Part shown: positions 33,457 through 44,804 of the stretch, piece after piece
How the letters are laid out: each line of letters begins with the position of its first letter
How positions within the stretch are numbered: position 1 is the stretch's first letter
NCBI GenBank assembly: GCA_022701365.1
Contig: JAKUHH010000290.1
Coordinates: forward strand, 475,417 to 539,416
Length of the DNA: 64,000 nt
Source: Mycocentrospora acerina
Lineage: Eukaryota > Ascomycota > Dothideomycetes > Pleosporales
Direction: 5' to 3'
Notes under the pieces: model-generated
Seen by the model: only the letters and a program-made list of their open reading frames with translations
The model's database searches: none
What the model was told of the DNA's origin: nothing
Translations under genes and position numbers: made by a program

Positions 33457-34545
33457 CTACATTTTTGCCCTCTCCGCCTCATCATTGACAAGGACATATC
33501 TGTACCTGGCCTTGCCTTGTTCCATTTCCACCACACTCCTGTTCGCCTCGCCCATGCTCCTCTCCTGTACCCACGGCTTCACTCCCTTGTCGGCCGCAAA
33601 AGCCAGCATTTCTTCAATGTCGGCGGGACTTCCAATCTGGCTGCCCCCAATCTTGCAGCCCTTGCCAATCAGCCCAAAGGCAGCAATCTGGGGGAGCTTG
33701 TCTTCTGGGGCGCCGACCTGGATAAAAGTGCCGTTTGTGCGGAGGAGGCGGAGGTAGGATTCCAGAGGCATGTCGGGCGAGGAGACTGTGCAGATGATCA
33801 GGTCCAACGAGCGCGAGTGTGTGCGTGCCCATTTGGGGTCTGTTGAAGTGGCAATGTAGTCTGTTGCGCCCATGGCCCTCGCGTCTTCCTCCTTGTCTCT
33901 CTTCCGCGAAATGGCAACCACCTTGTCGCAGCCCATTGCGGCGGCGAAGAGGATTCCAAAGTGGCCAAGCCCACCCACACCGACGATTCCCACGCGTTTC
34001 CCGGGCCCGGCGCCGTTGTTGCGCAAGGGCGCAAAGACGGTGATGCCGCCGCACATCATGGGTGCGGCGGCGCTGCTGGGCAGGCGGGCGGGTATGGCAA
34101 TGGCAAAGTGCGCGGGGACACGGACGTGTGTTGCATATCCGCCCATGGACCAGGTTCCATCTGGATACTTGCCGCCATACGTGCCCACCATTTTCGGACA
34201 GTGCTGCTCCAGGCCGGCGACGCACTCCTCACAACTGTCTTTGAGGCAGGAGAATGCTTGCGCACCAACGCCCACACGGTCTCCGGGTTTATGTTTTGAC
34301 ACGGCAGAGCCAACGCGAACCACTTGGCCGACAATCTCGTGGCCGACGCAGATGGGATAGTGCGTGCTTCCCCATCCCGAACGCAGCGTGTGGATGTCGC
34401 TGCCACAGATGCCGCAGTGGGAGATGCGAATGTCAATGTCCACGTCGGTAAAGGGCTTGGGAGTGAAAGGCGACCAGGTCATGTGGCCTTCTGCGGCAGA
34501 TTTATCGTGGCCAAGCCAGCCGTGGAAGGAAGCTGGGGAGGTCAT
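33457..34545 (-). CDS. Zinc-dependent alcohol dehydrogenase, cinnamyl/ADH6-type
   Basis: An intronless 362-residue medium-chain dehydrogenase that interconverts aldehydes and alcohols, probably with NADPH as in yeast Adh6 and Adh7. The catalytic zinc ligands Cys44 (HCGICGSDIH) and His69-Glu70 (VGHEIVG) are present. A structural zinc lobe is formed by Cys100, Cys105, Cys108 and Cys116. The cofactor fold shows GIVGVGGLGHFGI. Length is normal. It is the first of three genes (with a FAD monooxygenase and a LaeA-like methyltransferase) in a compact 5-kb group; whether they share a pathway is inference. Confidence 0.95.
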   Translation of the reverse strand: MTSPASFHGWLGHDKSAAEGHMTWSPFTPKPFTDVDIDIRISHCGICGSDIHTLRSGWGSTHYPICVGHEIVGQVVRVGSAVSKHKPGDRVGVGAQAFSCLKDSCEECVAGLEQHCPKMVGTYGGKYPDGTWSMGGYATHVRVPAHFAIAIPARLPSSAAAPMMCGGITVFAPLRNNGAGPGKRVGIVGVGGLGHFGILFAAAMGCDKVVAISRKRDKEEDARAMGATDYIATSTDPKWARTHSRSLDLIICTVSSPDMPLESYLRLLRTNGTFIQVGAPEDKLPQIAAFGLIGKGCKIGGSQIGSPADIEEMLAFAADKGVKPWVQERSMGEANRSVVEMEQGKARYRYVLVNDEAERAKM

Positions 34546-34994
34546 GGTCGTGGTAGTTTGTGGGTAGGATGGGGATAAATGGAGAGGAATTGGTTGTCAT
34601 TTGCCTGTAGGATATGGCGGGTTCATTCTCTCGTTCCCACATGCCCTCCAAGAACATCTTCTAGTAGATTCAAGGACCGAAAAACACCGACATGTCTTGG
34701 TCATGCGCAGGTACATCCGAGGCACGTCACTAGACTACCCCAGCATTGGCCTTCTGCCCCCGCATTGGCGGAGATTAGCAAAAGCTTAAGTCCATGCCCC
34801 GCCGACTCGGATAGTAGGCGGGCGGAAGAAGGCATGTGACTATAGGAGACTACGTGCAGCCCCTGCATTTGGTAAATCAAGCTCAGATGGAGAGGATTAT
34901 GAATTTTGTAAATATATAATGCGTCTTCCGAATCAATCAGCGTGTTGAGCACTTCCAACACCCCTGAACTTCTAATTCACAGTGGGGCGTCTGG
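34546..34994. other. Intergenic region, ADH promoter
   Basis: About 450 bases between the ADH start and the end of the upstream FAD monooxygenase gene, both read leftwards. No gene or clear regulatory motif was found. Confidence 0.5.
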
Positions 34995-36674
34995 CTACTC
35001 GCCAGCATTCTTCTTCATGCCCTTTGTGAACAGCGGACTCTGCTTGACCCGCTCCCAGTCATGCAGCAAGGTCGTGTTGGCTGTGCCATCTCTGACTTCT
35101 GCGCCTCCCCGCTTGATCATCTCGTCCTCGAATGCCGTAATGAGCTCCTTCTGGTCACCGCCCTGTTGGATCTCAACAAGGGCGTCTCTGAGCTTGCTGG
35201 CATCTGTAATAGAATGGTTCAAGCCTTGGCCTCTCTGATATGTCATGGGATGAACCGCATCGCCTACCATTGTCACCAGACCACCATGGTTGTCCCATCG
35301 GCACCCGTCTCTGCCTGGATCCCAGTCGGTGAGCCCCAGATACCACACGGGTGTGTCATCTGGCGTCCACTCGTACGCACTCTTCCAGGGATCGCAAAAG
35401 GTTGCGGCAAACTGCTTCTGCTGGGCCAGACGCTGGGCGTCTGTCCAATGCCTGGTACTTTCTTGCTCGTCGAGAGAGCTGGCCCAGGAAATATAGAAGA
35501 AAAAGGTCCATGAAGAAGGGTCGTTGGGGTCTGCAACGTCGTGCAGTCCGAAAAAGGCAAAACGGTTAGAGGGATGGGCAGAGGCCAGATAGAGGGGGTG
35601 GAAGCTGCGCAGAAAGAGGGCTTGCTCGGTGGTGAACCTGCACTGGACAAACGTTGCGGCGTAGGGGATGCTGTTGATGGCGCCGAGCTCTGAGCCGAGG
35701 AGCGTGGTGCGCGTTGCTGAGCGGGCGCCATCTGCACCAACCAGCAGGCGTCCGGTGGTGTGTGTGCCGTCGTCGAAGTGGGCCGTGACGGAGCGCTTGT
35801 CTGGCGCGTAGGTGATTTTGGCCAGGCGCTTGTGATGGCGGATGTCGAGGTGCTGGGAGAGGAAGGCGCGTAGCTTGCCTCTGCGCAGGCGGTAGAAGGG
35901 GCCAAAGGTGAGGGCGGCAATGGGCTCGCCCGTGTCGCCCTGCAGCCAGTTGAGCGTGTCGAGGTCCTTTGTGGGGACATGAGGATCGACTTGGACGGAC
36001 TGTAGGTCGCGCCAGGCCTCGTCGGGCAGCAGTGAGCGCAGGGCGGCGGCGCCCCAGTGCAGGCCCATGTTCCAGTCGCGCTCGCCGTGGAGGGGGGGGT
36101 TCTTCTCGAAGACGAGGCATGGGATGTGTGCCTGGGGGTAGGATGGTTAGAGAGGCTGTTGTAGCGATTATGTGTAGAGGTTCCAGTAGACATGGTAGAC
36201 ACTACAGAAACAAAGGTTGCAGCCACACACCTTGCGGAGGCCCTGGGCGAGGGCGAGGCCGGTGCTGCCTGGTGGGTGGGGTCAGCATTCACTCATTCCT
36301 CTCATTCCTCTTATTCCTTGAACTCCTCTTATTCTTCGAATTCCTCTTGTTGCTTGATTGAGTGCGTCCATTGTTGGCTCTTTCCTCATGACGGTTGCTC
36401 ATTCCCTGTTCTTGTCGGTTGCTCATTCCCTCTTGACAATTGCTCATTCCCTCTTCTTGTCGGTTGCTCATTCCCTCTTGACAGTCGCTCATTCCCCCTT
36501 GACGGTTGCTCCTCCCCCCTCGTCTGGTTGCCACGCCTCATCCAGTCATTGCACACCTCATCCAGTCATTGCACACCTCACCCAGTCATCGCACAACGTA
36601 CCAGCGCCAATGATGAGAACGGGCAGACCTGGCCCCGCGTCGCCCGCCGTGTCCGTGTCTGCGGTGGCTTGCAT
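34995..36674 (-). CDS. FAD-dependent monooxygenase, salicylate-hydroxylase-like, 3 exons
   Basis: Exons 36674-36602, 36268-36231 and 36131-34995 give 415 residues. The flavin motif VLIIGAGSTGLALAQGL is assembled from exons 1 and 2. The DG motif is VGADGARSATR and the GD motif VGDAVHPMTYQRGQGLNHSI, so the class A monooxygenase fold is complete. Such enzymes hydroxylate aromatic or polyketide substrates in secondary metabolism; the substrate is unknown. Intron 1 is 333 bp, several times the local norm, and is filled with minisatellite units. Exon 2 is only 38 nt. The gene is divergent from the LaeA-like methyltransferase, with 543 bp between the start codons. Confidence 0.9.
36390..36595. repeat. 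Minisatellites inside intron 1 of the FAD monooxygenase gene
   Basis: About five imperfect copies of a 21-24-bp unit built on ggttgctcattccctctt lie at 36390-36512. Three copies of a 20-bp unit (cctcatccagtcattgcaca) run from 36536 to 36595, the third with two changes. The last copy ends directly at the donor splice site, so the array forms the 5' end of the intron. Confidence 0.85.
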
Positions 36675-37217
36675 GCTCGAGAATGGTCGTCGCGTCTCTG
36701 CGGCCGTCGTCTGCGTGCTGGGACACGGCGGCACTACATCCCACCACACTGTGCAGGCCGCGGTACTTGTCGCCCGCAGCAGCGCCGACAGACGCAGGCG
36801 GGTCGGTTCCCCGTCTGCCGCGGCCTCGACCGCCACATGTCGCCATCGGCTCAGACCCCGGCCCACGCACGCTAGTGGGCTGCTGGTTCGCCGACGCCCT
36901 GGCGGAGAAGGCACCGGATCGACACCCGCTCCTCTGCGCCCGCATGGGTACATTGGTGAATGCAAGTCGTCGTGCATTGGTGGGTGTTGGTAGTCGTGCA
37001 TTGGTGGTGGCTGCATCTGCGCAGACCGACGGCTCACTCTCAAATCGTCGTAGAGCCTTGCCGTGGCCTGCCGTGCTCTGCCCGCCCACCTGCCCGCGCA
37101 ATGCAACAACGTACGTCTTTTGCAAGTCTCACGATTGTCCGTCTGCTGCCCACCGCTGCCCCCCCCCTGCTGCTCCCCCTGCTGTGCCGTGTCCGTGTCT
37201 CCATCTTCTCGTCTGCC

Positions 37218-38488
37218 ATGGCTGCGACCACCACCGCCTCACTGCACGCCGCGCAAAATGCCCATTTCGCCCACGACGACGATGACACCTCGGACCATCT
37301 GGGAAACACGACCGGCGCCACCACCCCAGACGACAACGACGACGACGACGACAACGATAATGAAAACCTCCACGACTTTGCCTCGGACTCGGGCTTCGAC
37401 AGCGGCAGTCTGCTCGGCGATGAGACCGACACGCTGGCCTCGAGCATCCTCAACCACCGCATGGAGAATGGCCGCCAGTACCACGCATACCGCGACGGCG
37501 CCTACTGGGGCCCCAACGATGAGCTGGCCAGGGAGATTCTCGACTTTGCCCACCACATGTATCTCCTAACCCTCGACCAGAAGCTGCACTTGGCCCCCAT
37601 TCACCACCCCCAGCGCATCCTCGACGTTGGCACCGGCACCGGCATCTGGGCCATCGTACGCACACCCCACCCATGTCCCCAACCACCACCACACCCACCA
37701 CAATAGCACTGCAATAAAATTGCCAACTAACCTTTCCCCTTAACAGGACATGGCCGACCAGTACCCCTCGGCAGAAGTCACCGGCACCGACCTGTCCCCC
37801 ATCCAGCCCGAATGGGTGCCCCCCAACTGCCACTTTGAAATCGACGACGTCTCGCTCGACTGGACGTTCCCGCACGAGCACTTTGACTTCATCCACATTC
37901 GCGAGCTGTTCGGCTGCATCCCCGACTGGGACTTCTTCTTTGCTCAGGCCTACGACCACCTGGCCCCGGGCGGCTGGATCGAAATCGTCGAGCACAGTGT
38001 TCAACCCCGCTGCGATGACGGCACCATGGGGCCTGACCATTTCTACCATACCTGGGGCAAGGTGGTTATTGAAATGGGCGACAGGTTCGGCAAGAGCTTC
38101 ACCATTTGGGAAGAGAGCAAGCAAAGAATGGAAAGAGCTGGCTTTGTTGATGTCGTCGAGGTCGAGTACAAGTGGCCCATGAACGGCTGGCCACGGAAAA
38201 ACGACAAGATGAAGAATATTGGTCGCTGGAACCAGCTGAGACTGATGGACGGTGTCGAGGGCTTTATGTTGCGCTTACTGACACAAGTTGGTGGGGTAAG
38301 TGTACCTTTTTTTTCCCATTCATCTGGTAGGTGCGTCTTGGACTCTTGTATTGACAAACTATCCATAGTGGTCTGTCGCGCGTGCACAACTCCATCTTGC
38401 TCAGATGCGGAGAGAACTGAAAAGCTACCGCACACACGCCTACCTTCCAGGGACCGTTGTCTATGGCCGAAAGCCTCTCAATGCCTGA
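37218..38488 (+). CDS. LaeA-like SAM-dependent methyltransferase, 3 exons
   Basis: Exons 37218-37655, 37747-38295 and 38369-38488 give 368 residues. An acidic, Asp/Asn-rich N-terminus of about 65 residues is followed by the family segment GRQYHAYRDGAYWGPND and SAM motif I, ILDVGTGTGIWAIDMA. Later come the LaeA-family features IHIRELFGCIPDWD and LAPGGWIEIVEHS, and the C-terminal RRELKSYRTHAYLPG typical of this family. LaeA is a nuclear regulator of secondary metabolism; most relatives in a genome are methyltransferases of unknown target. An in-frame ATG at 37101 would add 39 hydrophobic residues; 37218 is preferred because the family begins near there. Confidence 0.9.
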
Positions 38489-39030
38489 TTCCAAATTTTT
38501 GCCTAAACCAATCTTCTATTCTTCTTCTTTTTCTTTTTTTTTCTTTTTTTCTTTTCAAATAAAATATCCCTATAGAATTATTACCACAAACGACAATGAT
38601 TATGAGAAGCGAAAGTTGAAGCTCAAGCTGAAGCTGCTGATGAAGATACCCGTATTTTACCCTTTTCACGCGTTCTATTTTTATGTGTGTGTCTCTCTTT
38701 CCTCTGTTGTCTTTCTTTTTCATCTCTGACGGATTCTGGGCTAGCGAAGTTCAATGTTCTTATTTTAATCGCAAAAGAATTCTTTTACAGAATCTTGCTC
38801 TTTTGTTCCTATAGTGTCACATGATGTGATTGTGCATAAAGGCAATTCCTTCTCAAAGTAGCTTGGCCAGCTGGGTTGTTTTGTGTTGCATAATGTAAAT
38901 TTGGGCTTTGGGGTTATCAAACTGTACGACAGGTTAGCAAAGGATAAAGAAAGAGGTGAAATACCAATACTCGAGAGAAGAAAAGAAAAAACAGACCAAA
39001 ACAAGACACAACAAGACAAGTCGTATAACA
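38489..39030. other. Convergent intergenic region
   Basis: About 540 bases between the ends of the LaeA-like gene and the F-box-like gene, with T-rich runs at 38517-38558. Nothing coding is supported. Confidence 0.5.
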
Positions 39031-40977
39031 TTATCGTTCAACTCTTCGCCAAATCGTAGGCTCCTCCGCAATATACTGCCAAACCATATTACCGCTGCTT
39101 TCGCACCTCACCTTTCGAAACCTTGTCTCTGCGATATCCTTACGCCCACGCACTATGACAACCAACTCCTTGCCCTCATTGCGTGCACTGCTGTCAAACA
39201 TGACCTCATTCATGCGCGTTGTTTGCCGCACACCATGTTGGTCAGGATGTGGGGCTGCGGGTTCCCAGCGCCAGAGGAGTAGGCTGACGAGCTCGAGATT
39301 GCAGTGAGAGGGGTGGTTTGCGTATTTGCTCCAGACGCGTCCGACGGCGCAGTACGCGTGACCGGCTATCAAGCAGTGGAATGACGAGGGGGTATGGCGC
39401 GGATGGAATCGTGCAGATAGTTCAAGAGTACAGAGGCTGGGTAAGACCGGAATATGGTCGACGTAGTGCGTGCTCTGCAAAAGTGGTGAGAAGTTCAGGC
39501 GGTGAAGACGGTGTTGGGGGAAGAAAGCTTACCGATTGGTGGACAAACGGGGATGGGCAGTTATGGCAGGGTGCGTAGTTCTCGCCTTGATGCAGGGCGA
39601 GTTTCAAGCATGTCAGATTGGCGAAAGAGGATAAAATTGGCTTCAGGTGCTCGTCTGGGCGAGGGCCTTCCAGGCCTCTGCCGCGGGCTTGGATGGAAAG
39701 CCGTTGCAGATGAAGTCAGTGGTGCTGAGACAGAACTCTCCAGTGTAGTGCACCAGATACATCAGTACCATCACAACAGACTACTATCTCTTTCAGTCGG
39801 GAAATTGAAGATATGAATTCCGAAACTGCTGTAGAGGGGGGGAGGTGAAGACCGGGATAGACTTGTGACCGGTTGTAGTAGTCAAACTCGAGAATCTCTA
39901 GTTGTGGCAGCTTGTTTTTAAAGACCACGAACAAAGGGCCAGGATTCGATGATTTAATGCGAAGACGTCTGAGTTTGCTAGTATCAATGCATTCTAACAG
40001 TCGGATACAATGCTCTTGATCAAAGATATAACTCGTTGCGTCAATCGCCAGGTACTCGAGAGCGGGGAGAATGTCCTCGGAATGAAGTGGTATCTGGATT
40101 TTGCTGCTAGTCATTCCAGGCTGTATTTCGTTAGCTAGTCACACCTAGTCAGAGGATGTCAATCTCACCAAAATCTTGTGCTGTATGACAAGGTTCTCCT
40201 CCAAATTCCACGGGGTGGGGTCTTGATGAACGTTGAAGATTAACACTCGGAGATTGCGGCTCTGTACAAGTACATTTTTCAAATCGTAAAGCCGCCCCTC
40301 GTTTCTTAAGTGAGAGTTCTTTGCACAAGGCACTGAGATTGACAGTTGATATAGTTGATGTGAGAACAGAGCTGCTTGATCAATTATTTTGGCCGACACA
40401 CACAGCCGTGCATTTGGATATGATTGATGAATTGTATCAAGAATCTTCGATGGTAGGGGTATATCACTATCCCAGCTTGAATAGGGAGCGGTCAGCTGAG
40501 AATCTCACTTCAGTAATCTACTCCAGCAGGATTATTTCGACTCGACGAAATCGAGCCATGTCCAAGTAAACTGGCAGTACGAACCTAAAAGAATCAAGCT
40601 TCTGAAGGCTGCTCAGAGCTGCTGCGAGAAGTGTCGTGTTCAAACAACAACTAAAGTCATCACCTTTGAATGATTTGACTTGAAAGTCACGGACATGTCG
40701 AGACAATGCATCATTCGAATCAAGAAGTCGCTCTACTAGGCGATACGAAGCGTCTTCACGCAATGGACTGTCCTCAAGAACTAGTGTACTGTACAAGCAA
40801 GATTCAGCAAAGAACTTCAGACGAGACGAAACGAGACGAAAGCGCTGCAAAGTAGGTAGGCGTTCGATTCCTAGCTATTGTCTATTAGTGGCAATCGCCT
40901 GTCTGCCCTACCAAGTAACTCACGTATGCGAAAACAACGAACAGTACATCGTCGTCCAGGTCCTCGAAGTATGCCAT
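39031..40977 (-). CDS. F-box/LRR-like protein, possibly disrupted
   Basis: Exons that can be joined with confidence are 40977-40924, 40874-40581, 40495-40169 and one starting at 40120, then one ending at 39533 and the last, 39474-39031. The N-terminus (DDDVLFVVFAYLG, then QRFRLVSSRLKFF) resembles the F-box of fungal proteins that bring substrates to SCF ubiquitin ligase. Later parts alternate Leu-rich segments (LPQLEILEFDY, SSFANLTCLKLAL) like degenerate LRRs. In the exon beginning at 40120 the frame meets TGA at 39716-39718, yet the same frame continues at once with well-formed Leu-rich sequence. Either an 80-bp intron with an unusual AAG acceptor removes it, or the gene carries a premature stop. 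Function beyond F-box is not assignable. Confidence 0.6.
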
Positions 40978-41214
40978 CGCATACACAAAGCTGTATATGG
41001 AAAAATTCGAAATTCACATGAGCTTTGCCGCATTTTCATCCTCTCTCCTACCTCTGGTAAACAGATGATGAGGGCGAGATGTATGAAGTGATGAGTAAGG
41101 CGCGATGTGGACCCGCTATCCCCGCCATGCTCTAGGGCCATATCGCTTGGCAGGCGAAGTTGAAGCTCATCGTCGCATGCTACATCATCTCCAACAACAA
41201 CTACCCTCCACACC

Positions 41215-41994
41215 ATGCAGTCACTACGCCTAGTTGCTGCCCGGGCGGGCCGAACTACACTCCCGCGCCAGCCACAACGATTTGCCCACAGCGAGCACGG
41301 CCATGGCCACGGCCACGGACCCGTCAACGAGCCCATGGGCGTACGTCAACCGCCAGATACCCCTCGGCAACACGTCCGATATACTGCGCGCTACCGAGGA
41401 CATTGTGGAGGACTTTTTGCTGACTTAATTGGGCGTATAGAATGGTTTTTGGGTCACGATAGCGACCATCCCCGCCGCCTGGGCTGTTTATTTCGTCTCA
41501 CGCAACAGCGACGACAACACAGAACCCTTCTTCACCCGCATAATTAACAAGTACACGGAAGCGCAGGATAAGTGGGCCGCGAGAAACGACATCCACGTCC
41601 GTATGATTGAGCAGGCCGGTGATGACAGGGTGCTGTTCATGAACACCAAGCCGCAGGAGTTTGTGGACATGAGGTTCCCAGAGTGCGTACCCGACTAGCA
41701 AGCTTTTCCAAGGAAAAAAAGAGCACAAGAACTGCCAAAACTTTCAGGGCTCTGGATTGGGATTTGACACAAAAAAACACTTAACGACTAACAATGCACA
41801 GGCTCATGAACGTAGGATCACCGTACAACGTTCCCGCTGGTAGCCAAGTTCAAATGGACCAAGTCATCGAAAAGTACAAGAGACTCGCCTACGAAGAGAA
41901 CGAGCGTAAGCTCGAGGCACTTAGGAACAACGAGATCAAGGGCGAGCAGCCATTCAAGAAGAATTACATCAGGAAGGCATCTGACGCATTGTAG
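41215..41994 (+). CDS. Mitochondrial complex I accessory subunit (17.8 kDa type), 3 exons
   Basis: Exons 41215-41340, 41441-41682 and 41802-41994 give 186 residues. A presequence rich in Arg and without acids is followed by a His/Gly run (HSEHGHGHGHGPVNEPMG), then a single membrane helix (FWVTIATIPAAWAVYFVS) and a charged, helical C-terminus. This arrangement and the motif GSPYNVPAG recall the 17.8-kDa accessory subunit of NADH:ubiquinone oxidoreductase described in Neurospora; I make this match from memory of the family. It would sit in the inner-membrane arm. The start is fixed by the short distance to the F-box-like gene, which is divergent 237 bases away. Confidence 0.72.
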
Positions 41995-43823
41995 AGTGCT
42001 ATGGGGAGTTGTACGATCATGTACATATTCAAGGAATGATATCCGTTTCAATTGCTTTAGTTGATTCTGAGAGTCTGTCTACTCTTTCGATCACATTAGC
42101 ATATTCGGATCGCACCTTTCCCGTCTTGTCACTTCTCATACCTTGCAAAGATCACCGATTCGTCAACCACATGAATATGTCCTAGATTTTAAGGTCTCAA
42201 GCATCTCATAATCACTATCCATTACTGTTCCATATTCTCGAGCCCTGGCTTTGAGGTCGAAGCATTGCCAGCCTCACGATTAAGATCATACATGCAATCC
42301 TTGACACAGCGGGACGTGAGCTCTACCGATGGGTAAGGTACCGCACTCTGCGTGTAATAAGTGTGAGTAATGTCGAAGGTGTGGGCTAGAAGCTATTCGT
42401 TGTCTTCTTTTTTCGTCGACGCATGCTGAGACATCGTGAGCACCTTTACATGGCGACAAAGTTAAACGATCTTGGCTCATGCAATTGCCGTTATTAGATT
42501 TGTCGATTTTGTAATTAAAGATTAAGGCCAAGAAGTTTGCGTTAATGACTCTTGCTCATGCCGGGTATAGGTAGTGCTGTTTTTGGCTGCAATTCTCTAG
42601 TAGGTTGGATTTGATTGTAGTGAAGAATGTGCTATAGATGGAATACAGGTTGCAATCAAGCACGATCTGTAGTCCATCAGATAGCCTCAATCCCCTGAGT
42701 AATCGAGTTCTCGTGTGTAGACCCCTTTCTACTGTAAATGCGCGCTGCCTGTCAATGTTTCACAACTGTGCAGCGACAAACCCTGGAGACGCATGCATAC
42801 ATTTGACATGCGTGTCTCGTACCTGTAATCAGGTTTCAGCCTGGATCTAGGCGCAACGACATTCAGTGATGTGCCAGCGCTGCTTAACAGAGCCTCTCTA
42901 AAGTTTGCTAGAGTTAGAGCTGATAGGCACGTCACTGTTCGTAGGGCTGTGTTGCTATGGTTTCTGCCCCACTTGGCGACGGGCCAAACGGCTGTCGATC
43001 CACAATGTGCATTGATTGGCTGTGATGGTCAGCACTTTGCAGCCGTTCATAGTGAATGTAAACCAAGTGAAGATGAAACTCTACGCTCTCCAAGATGGCT
43101 AGTGCCTTCTCAGTTGCTACAAGACCTCACCATCGCCCGCAGCTCACTTAAAAGCTAACCTCGATAACTGCAGACCGGTCAGGGGACAGCGTGCAGCGTG
43201 CAGCGTGCAAACGACAGACTGGCAGGGCTACAAGCTTCAACAGGCTAACCAACGGCAATCACATTCATTCACGCCTACGCGCGGAAACTAACGAGGTATG
43301 TCGTGTTCAAACTGGGGCAATACTTGCTTCCTCTTATCGAGCAGTGGACGCTGTTCACTAGCTAGCCATTGTTACCAGTTGCACGCCCCAGCAGTATCTT
43401 GCTTTTACCTCATGCTATTGAACGACGCACGGCTGTGGCTTCTTTTTACCCAGAGCATCTCCCGAAATGGTGTTGCTGACGCCCAACAGATGTCCGTCAA
43501 TAGAGAGGACTCGCCCATCAGATTACGACTTTCTCCCTTTCGCAGAAGGAAATCGCCCCCTGCTGAGGCTGGCATGACGGGTACGTCCTAGCGCGACCGA
43601 GCCCCTGCATTCCCCGATTCTCGAAGCGCATTCACTCGCTACCTTTGCTTATGCGAACGCGCGCGGCATAAACATCACCTCGTCCACACCGCACTCTCCC
43701 ATTTATTTACTTTGACCTGTTATTTCGCAACACGGTTGGAGCAGCCTCGGTGCTGACGCTGGATTAGCCTCTATAGCGCCTCTACTGCCAGAGCTCGGCT
43801 TCAGATCCCACAAACGGAATGAC
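41995..43823. other. Gene-poor stretch, 1.8 kb
   Basis: No gene is supported. Frames of 70-97 codons at 42638-42850, 42871-43158 and 43298-43591 have no domain features; the last may lie in the leader of the She3-like gene. The 7-bp unit cagcgtg is repeated three times in tandem at 43187-43207. Confidence 0.5.
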
Positions 43824-44804
43824 ATGAACGGCTTTGGTGGCTCCCTCAACGACACACCACACACAGCCAGCGCAAGCCCTCTCCGCCCCATCAACCGCAA
43901 CACTGTCATGCCCATCTACACATCCCCGCGCCACGCATCCGGACCACAAGCTGTTGAAACTGCACTAATGGCCTCCGACTCCCTCTCGCCAGGCTCGCAA
44001 TGGGCCCGCCCAAACCCTCACGCCAACCCTCTAAGCTCCCCAGGCAACTCAAAAACTTCACAATACATTGACAAGATCACGTCCGAGAATGATCGACTGC
44101 GGAGAGAGTTGAGAGCGGAAAAGTTGGCACGAGAGGACGAAACCAAGCGTGTGTCCGCTGCACGATCGAAGGCCGAGGACTCCCGGACCGAACTCCAACA
44201 CCTTCAAGTGCTCGCCGACACAAATGAGAGAGCAATCGAGCGCAAAGACAGGAAATTGGAGGAGCTCAAAGCTACGGTAGAGGCTGAGGCCAACAGACGG
44301 AGAGTCGCAGAACAACGGGCGGAAGAAGCACTGAGAATGCTGGGCGACACACGGTCAGAGACACAACGCCAGCTCTCCACGGCATACGAGATGCAGCACA
44401 TGGCCGAAACAAATCTTGAGACGGCACGCGAGGGCTTTAAGCGCATTACCGAGAGTTATGAGAAGAAGGTTAGATACATGAGCGAGCAGCTGCACGAGCT
44501 GCGGCAACGCCGTGTTGAGGATGCAGATAAAATAAAGCGACAAGCCATCATCAGCGACCAGCTGAATCACGAAATGTCGCGAGCTGGACGAACAGACGAA
44601 AATCTCAAAAGCCTGATGGAAATCTACAAAGAGGAGCACCAGAAGCAACTAGACGGTCTCGTTGAAGAGGCACAGAGAATGCGACGCGCGCTTCCCGAAA
44701 AGGAGAAGGAGGCGGACAAAATCATTCAATCTCTAAATGATACGCGTGACAAGATGAAGTGGGTCATGACCCAACACCGAAAGCAGCATCAGGGAGGCTC
44801 TTGA
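43824..44804 (+). CDS. She3-like coiled-coil protein
   Basis: An intronless 326-residue protein. The first 75 residues are Ser/Pro-rich and disordered (SPLRPINRNTVMPIYTSPRH); from about residue 80 to the end it is an almost unbroken heptad coiled coil rich in Glu, Arg and Lys. The arrangement resembles proteins annotated in filamentous fungi as SWI5-dependent HO expression protein 3 (She3), the adaptor linking mRNA-protein particles to type V myosin in yeast. Coiled coils give weak homology evidence, so the name is tentative. Confidence 0.68.
   Translation: MNGFGGSLNDTPHTASASPLRPINRNTVMPIYTSPRHASGPQAVETALMASDSLSPGSQWARPNPHANPLSSPGNSKTSQYIDKITSENDRLRRELRAEKLAREDETKRVSAARSKAEDSRTELQHLQVLADTNERAIERKDRKLEELKATVEAEANRRRVAEQRAEEALRMLGDTRSETQRQLSTAYEMQHMAETNLETAREGFKRITESYEKKVRYMSEQLHELRQRRVEDADKIKRQAIISDQLNHEMSRAGRTDENLKSLMEIYKEEHQKQLDGLVEEAQRMRRALPEKEKEADKIIQSLNDTRDKMKWVMTQHRKQHQGGS

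Noticed and set aside
35273..36292. 339-codon minus-strand frame overlapping the second FAD monooxygenase
   Set aside because: Ser/Pro/Thr-rich alternative frame of a GC-rich real exon; lacks the flavin motifs.
36390..36595. Regular repeats resembling a CRISPR array
   Set aside because: Units are tandem without spacers, degenerate, and inside a eukaryotic intron.
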